The notes beneath the pieces were generated by a model that was given only the letters and a program-made list of their open reading frames with translations, was not told the origin of the DNA and searched no databases. DNA of 64,000 nt from Photobacterium toruni (GTDB lineage Bacteria > Pseudomonadota > Gammaproteobacteria > Enterobacterales > Vibrionaceae), in NCBI RefSeq assembly GCF_024529955.1, contig NZ_AP024855.1, positions 992,001 through 1,056,000 on the forward strand, written 5' to 3'. A program made the translations under genes and the position numbers. Position 1 is the first letter of the stretch. Each line of letters begins with the position of its first letter. Shown piece by piece: positions 62,781 through 64,000 of this stretch.

Positions 62781-62985
62781 TGTATTATTAATCACTATAA
62801 ATATATTTATTGGTTAGAGTAATGATAGAATAAATTAGTTCAGATTGTTTTAGTAAAATGTTAGTTTTTAATAATTAAATAGCATAATAGAAATAATAGT
62901 TAGAGACATTATTTAAAATAATTAAATGTTATTTTTTACGTTTATTTTTCATGGATCTTATATTCCAAATAAAACAATTATATAA

Positions 62986-63001
62986 TGTGATAACTATCAC
63001 T
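62986..63001 (+). promoter_or_regulatory. Candidate CRP site upstream of aphA
   Basis: TGTGATAACTATCACT fits TGTGA-N6-TCACA with one mismatch, 60 nt before the aphA ATG. CRP control of class B acid phosphatase is known in enterics. Confidence 0.6.
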
Positions 63002-63061
63002 TTATATATTAAGGTGAATCGTTAGATTATTCATTCACTTTTTTTGATGATTTATTCTAAA

Positions 63062-63781
63062 ATGAAAAAGACATTTACTGCGATCACTATTTCTTCTTTA
63101 TTGGCTTTTAGTCTTGTTTCTGGTTCGGTAATGGCTGAGCCAAAAGTACCAGCAACTGAAACAGGTTATAGCACTATTCAGTTAACACAAATGGGTCAAC
63201 CTAAAACGGTTGACTGGGTTACAGTAGAACAAATTGCTCAACAGCTCAAAGGTAAACCACCAATGGCGGTAGGTTTTGATATTGATGATACTGTATTATT
63301 TAGTTCTCCTGGTTTTTATCGTGGCAAACAAGTCTTTTCTCCAAACAATTTTAGCTATTTAAAAGATCAAAAATTCTGGGATAAAATGAATTGTGAGTGG
63401 GAAAAATTTAGTATTCCTAAACAAATTGGTCAAGAGTTAATTGCTATGCACCAACAGCGTGGCGATGATATTTATTTTATTACTGGTCGCGATCCTTCAA
63501 AATGTGAAATCACCACGCAATATTTAAAAGATGTGTTTAATATTAAACACATGAATAAAGTTATTTTTGCGGGTTCTAGCAAAACAACTAATACGAAAAC
63601 GCCTTACATAAAGGCTGAAAATATTAAAGTATATTACGGCGATTCTGATGGTGATATTACAGCGGCCCGTGATGCGGGCGCTGTGGGTATTCGTATTATG
63701 CGTCCAGCGAACTCAACCAATCGTCCTATTGCTAAAAATGGTATTTATGGCGAAGAGGTTGTTGTTAACTCACAATACTAA
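63062..63781 (+). CDS. aphA: Class B acid phosphatase
   Basis: 239 residues from ATG 63062; an in-frame ATG at 63047 is possible, neither has a clear ribosome site. Signal peptide to about residue 25 (SVMAEP). DDDD-superfamily motifs: 'VGFDIDDTVLFSSPGFYRG' (nucleophile DIDDT), 'YFITGRDPSKCE', and 'YYGDSDGDITAARDAGAVG'. It is a periplasmic, metal-dependent phosphatase that takes phosphate from nucleotides, often homotetrameric. Confidence 0.94.
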   Translation: MKKTFTAITISSLLAFSLVSGSVMAEPKVPATETGYSTIQLTQMGQPKTVDWVTVEQIAQQLKGKPPMAVGFDIDDTVLFSSPGFYRGKQVFSPNNFSYLKDQKFWDKMNCEWEKFSIPKQIGQELIAMHQQRGDDIYFITGRDPSKCEITTQYLKDVFNIKHMNKVIFAGSSKTTNTKTPYIKAENIKVYYGDSDGDITAARDAGAVGIRIMRPANSTNRPIAKNGIYGEEVVVNSQY

Positions 63782-63823
63782 TTACTATTTATAAGCATAA
63801 TATTTGCGTTTCCTGAAGATAAT

Positions 63824-63860
63824 AAATGCCTGAACTATAATAAATAGGTCAGGCATTTTT
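63824..63860 (+). terminator. Terminator
   Basis: 10-bp perfect stem AAATGCCTGA / TCAGGCATTT, then T-run. Confidence 0.75.
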
Positions 63861-63970
63861 ATATGTATTTATTGTCTTAATGTATTGATGATTCTGACTA
63901 ATACTTATTAGCGTAATGAATGTGGTAGTATTGGTCGACATAAAAACAGCATTAAAAGAGGTAAATATCG

Positions 63971-64000
63971 ATGCTAGTGATTTCTAATGCTGTGAGTTTA
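63971..64000 (+). CDS. Start of a gene at the window edge, possibly alternative ribosome-rescue factor ArfB
   Basis: Ten codons, MLVISNAVSL, follow a good AGAGG ribosome site nine bases upstream. The E. coli ArfB (YaeJ) N-terminus, MIVISRHVAI from memory, has the same M-x-V-I-S pattern. Ten residues are too few for certainty. Confidence 0.35.
   Translation, partial: MLVISNAVSL

Overview
The window looks like chromosomal DNA from a marine gammaproteobacterium of the Vibrionaceae, most likely Photobacterium. The DNA is AT-rich. The gene set includes a VpsR-type regulator, a second SecDF pair preceded by what looks like a VemP arrest peptide, a secreted GH18 chitinase with CBM5/12 modules, nupC, dcuC, nrdDG, HopJ and DUF2750 proteins. 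The genus is inferred; the family is well supported. No rRNA, tRNA, CRISPR array or prophage was seen.

Layout. 1-3000: tail of pldB, a lipoprotein and a DyP peroxidase. 3000-7500: an accessory patch with an integrase-like fragment, a large HEPN-type gene (RX4H motif) lying between two copies of a 90-nt repeat, a REP-associated (Y1/HUH) transposase, and an unexplained short ORF with a perfect Shine-Dalgarno. 7500-13000: ygjV-like gene, hemB, trxC, nupC (with a structured leader and an overlapping upstream ORF), and a beta-hydroxyacid dehydrogenase. 13100-16740: vemP-like, secD, secF. 16900-26900: housekeeping genes (tag, CDF transporter, lplA, MaoC, astB, DUF2058, phosphohexomutase) plus two small ORFs. 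26990-30620: two brnQ paralogues, each with a TTG start and each preceded by a short ORF rich in Ile/Val/Leu codons and mutually exclusive hairpins, with 25 copies of a 7-bp repeat between them. 30700-39200: yjjG, ymgE-like, chitinase, dcuC, an orphan NifW-like gene, an exported RelA/SpoT-like protein, hopJ-like, DUF2750. 39600-49300: vpsR, an exported EEP nuclease/phosphatase-like protein, a diguanylate cyclase, nrdD/nrdG, a PTS EIIC-EAL fusion. 49300-64000: MazG-like, rarD, a second DUF2750, an NlpC/P60 lipoprotein, a DsbD/ScsB-like reductase, rimB-rimK, a PLD lipoprotein, a membrane coiled-coil protein, ansB, a DsbA-like lipoprotein, aphA and the first codons of a gene that may be arfB.

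How genes work together. Three loci carry cis-acting leader logic readable in the sequence: nascent-peptide control of secDF, amino-acid attenuation of both brnQ genes, and a helix masking the ribosome-binding site of an ORF coupled to nupC. nrdD has a perfect FNR site and two NrdR boxes 31 bp apart, fitting anaerobic dNTP synthesis. Cyclic-di-GMP genes (diguanylate cyclase, EAL fusion, VpsR homologue) cluster between 39.6 and 48.9 kb. Most transcription units are single genes separated by clear hairpin terminators.
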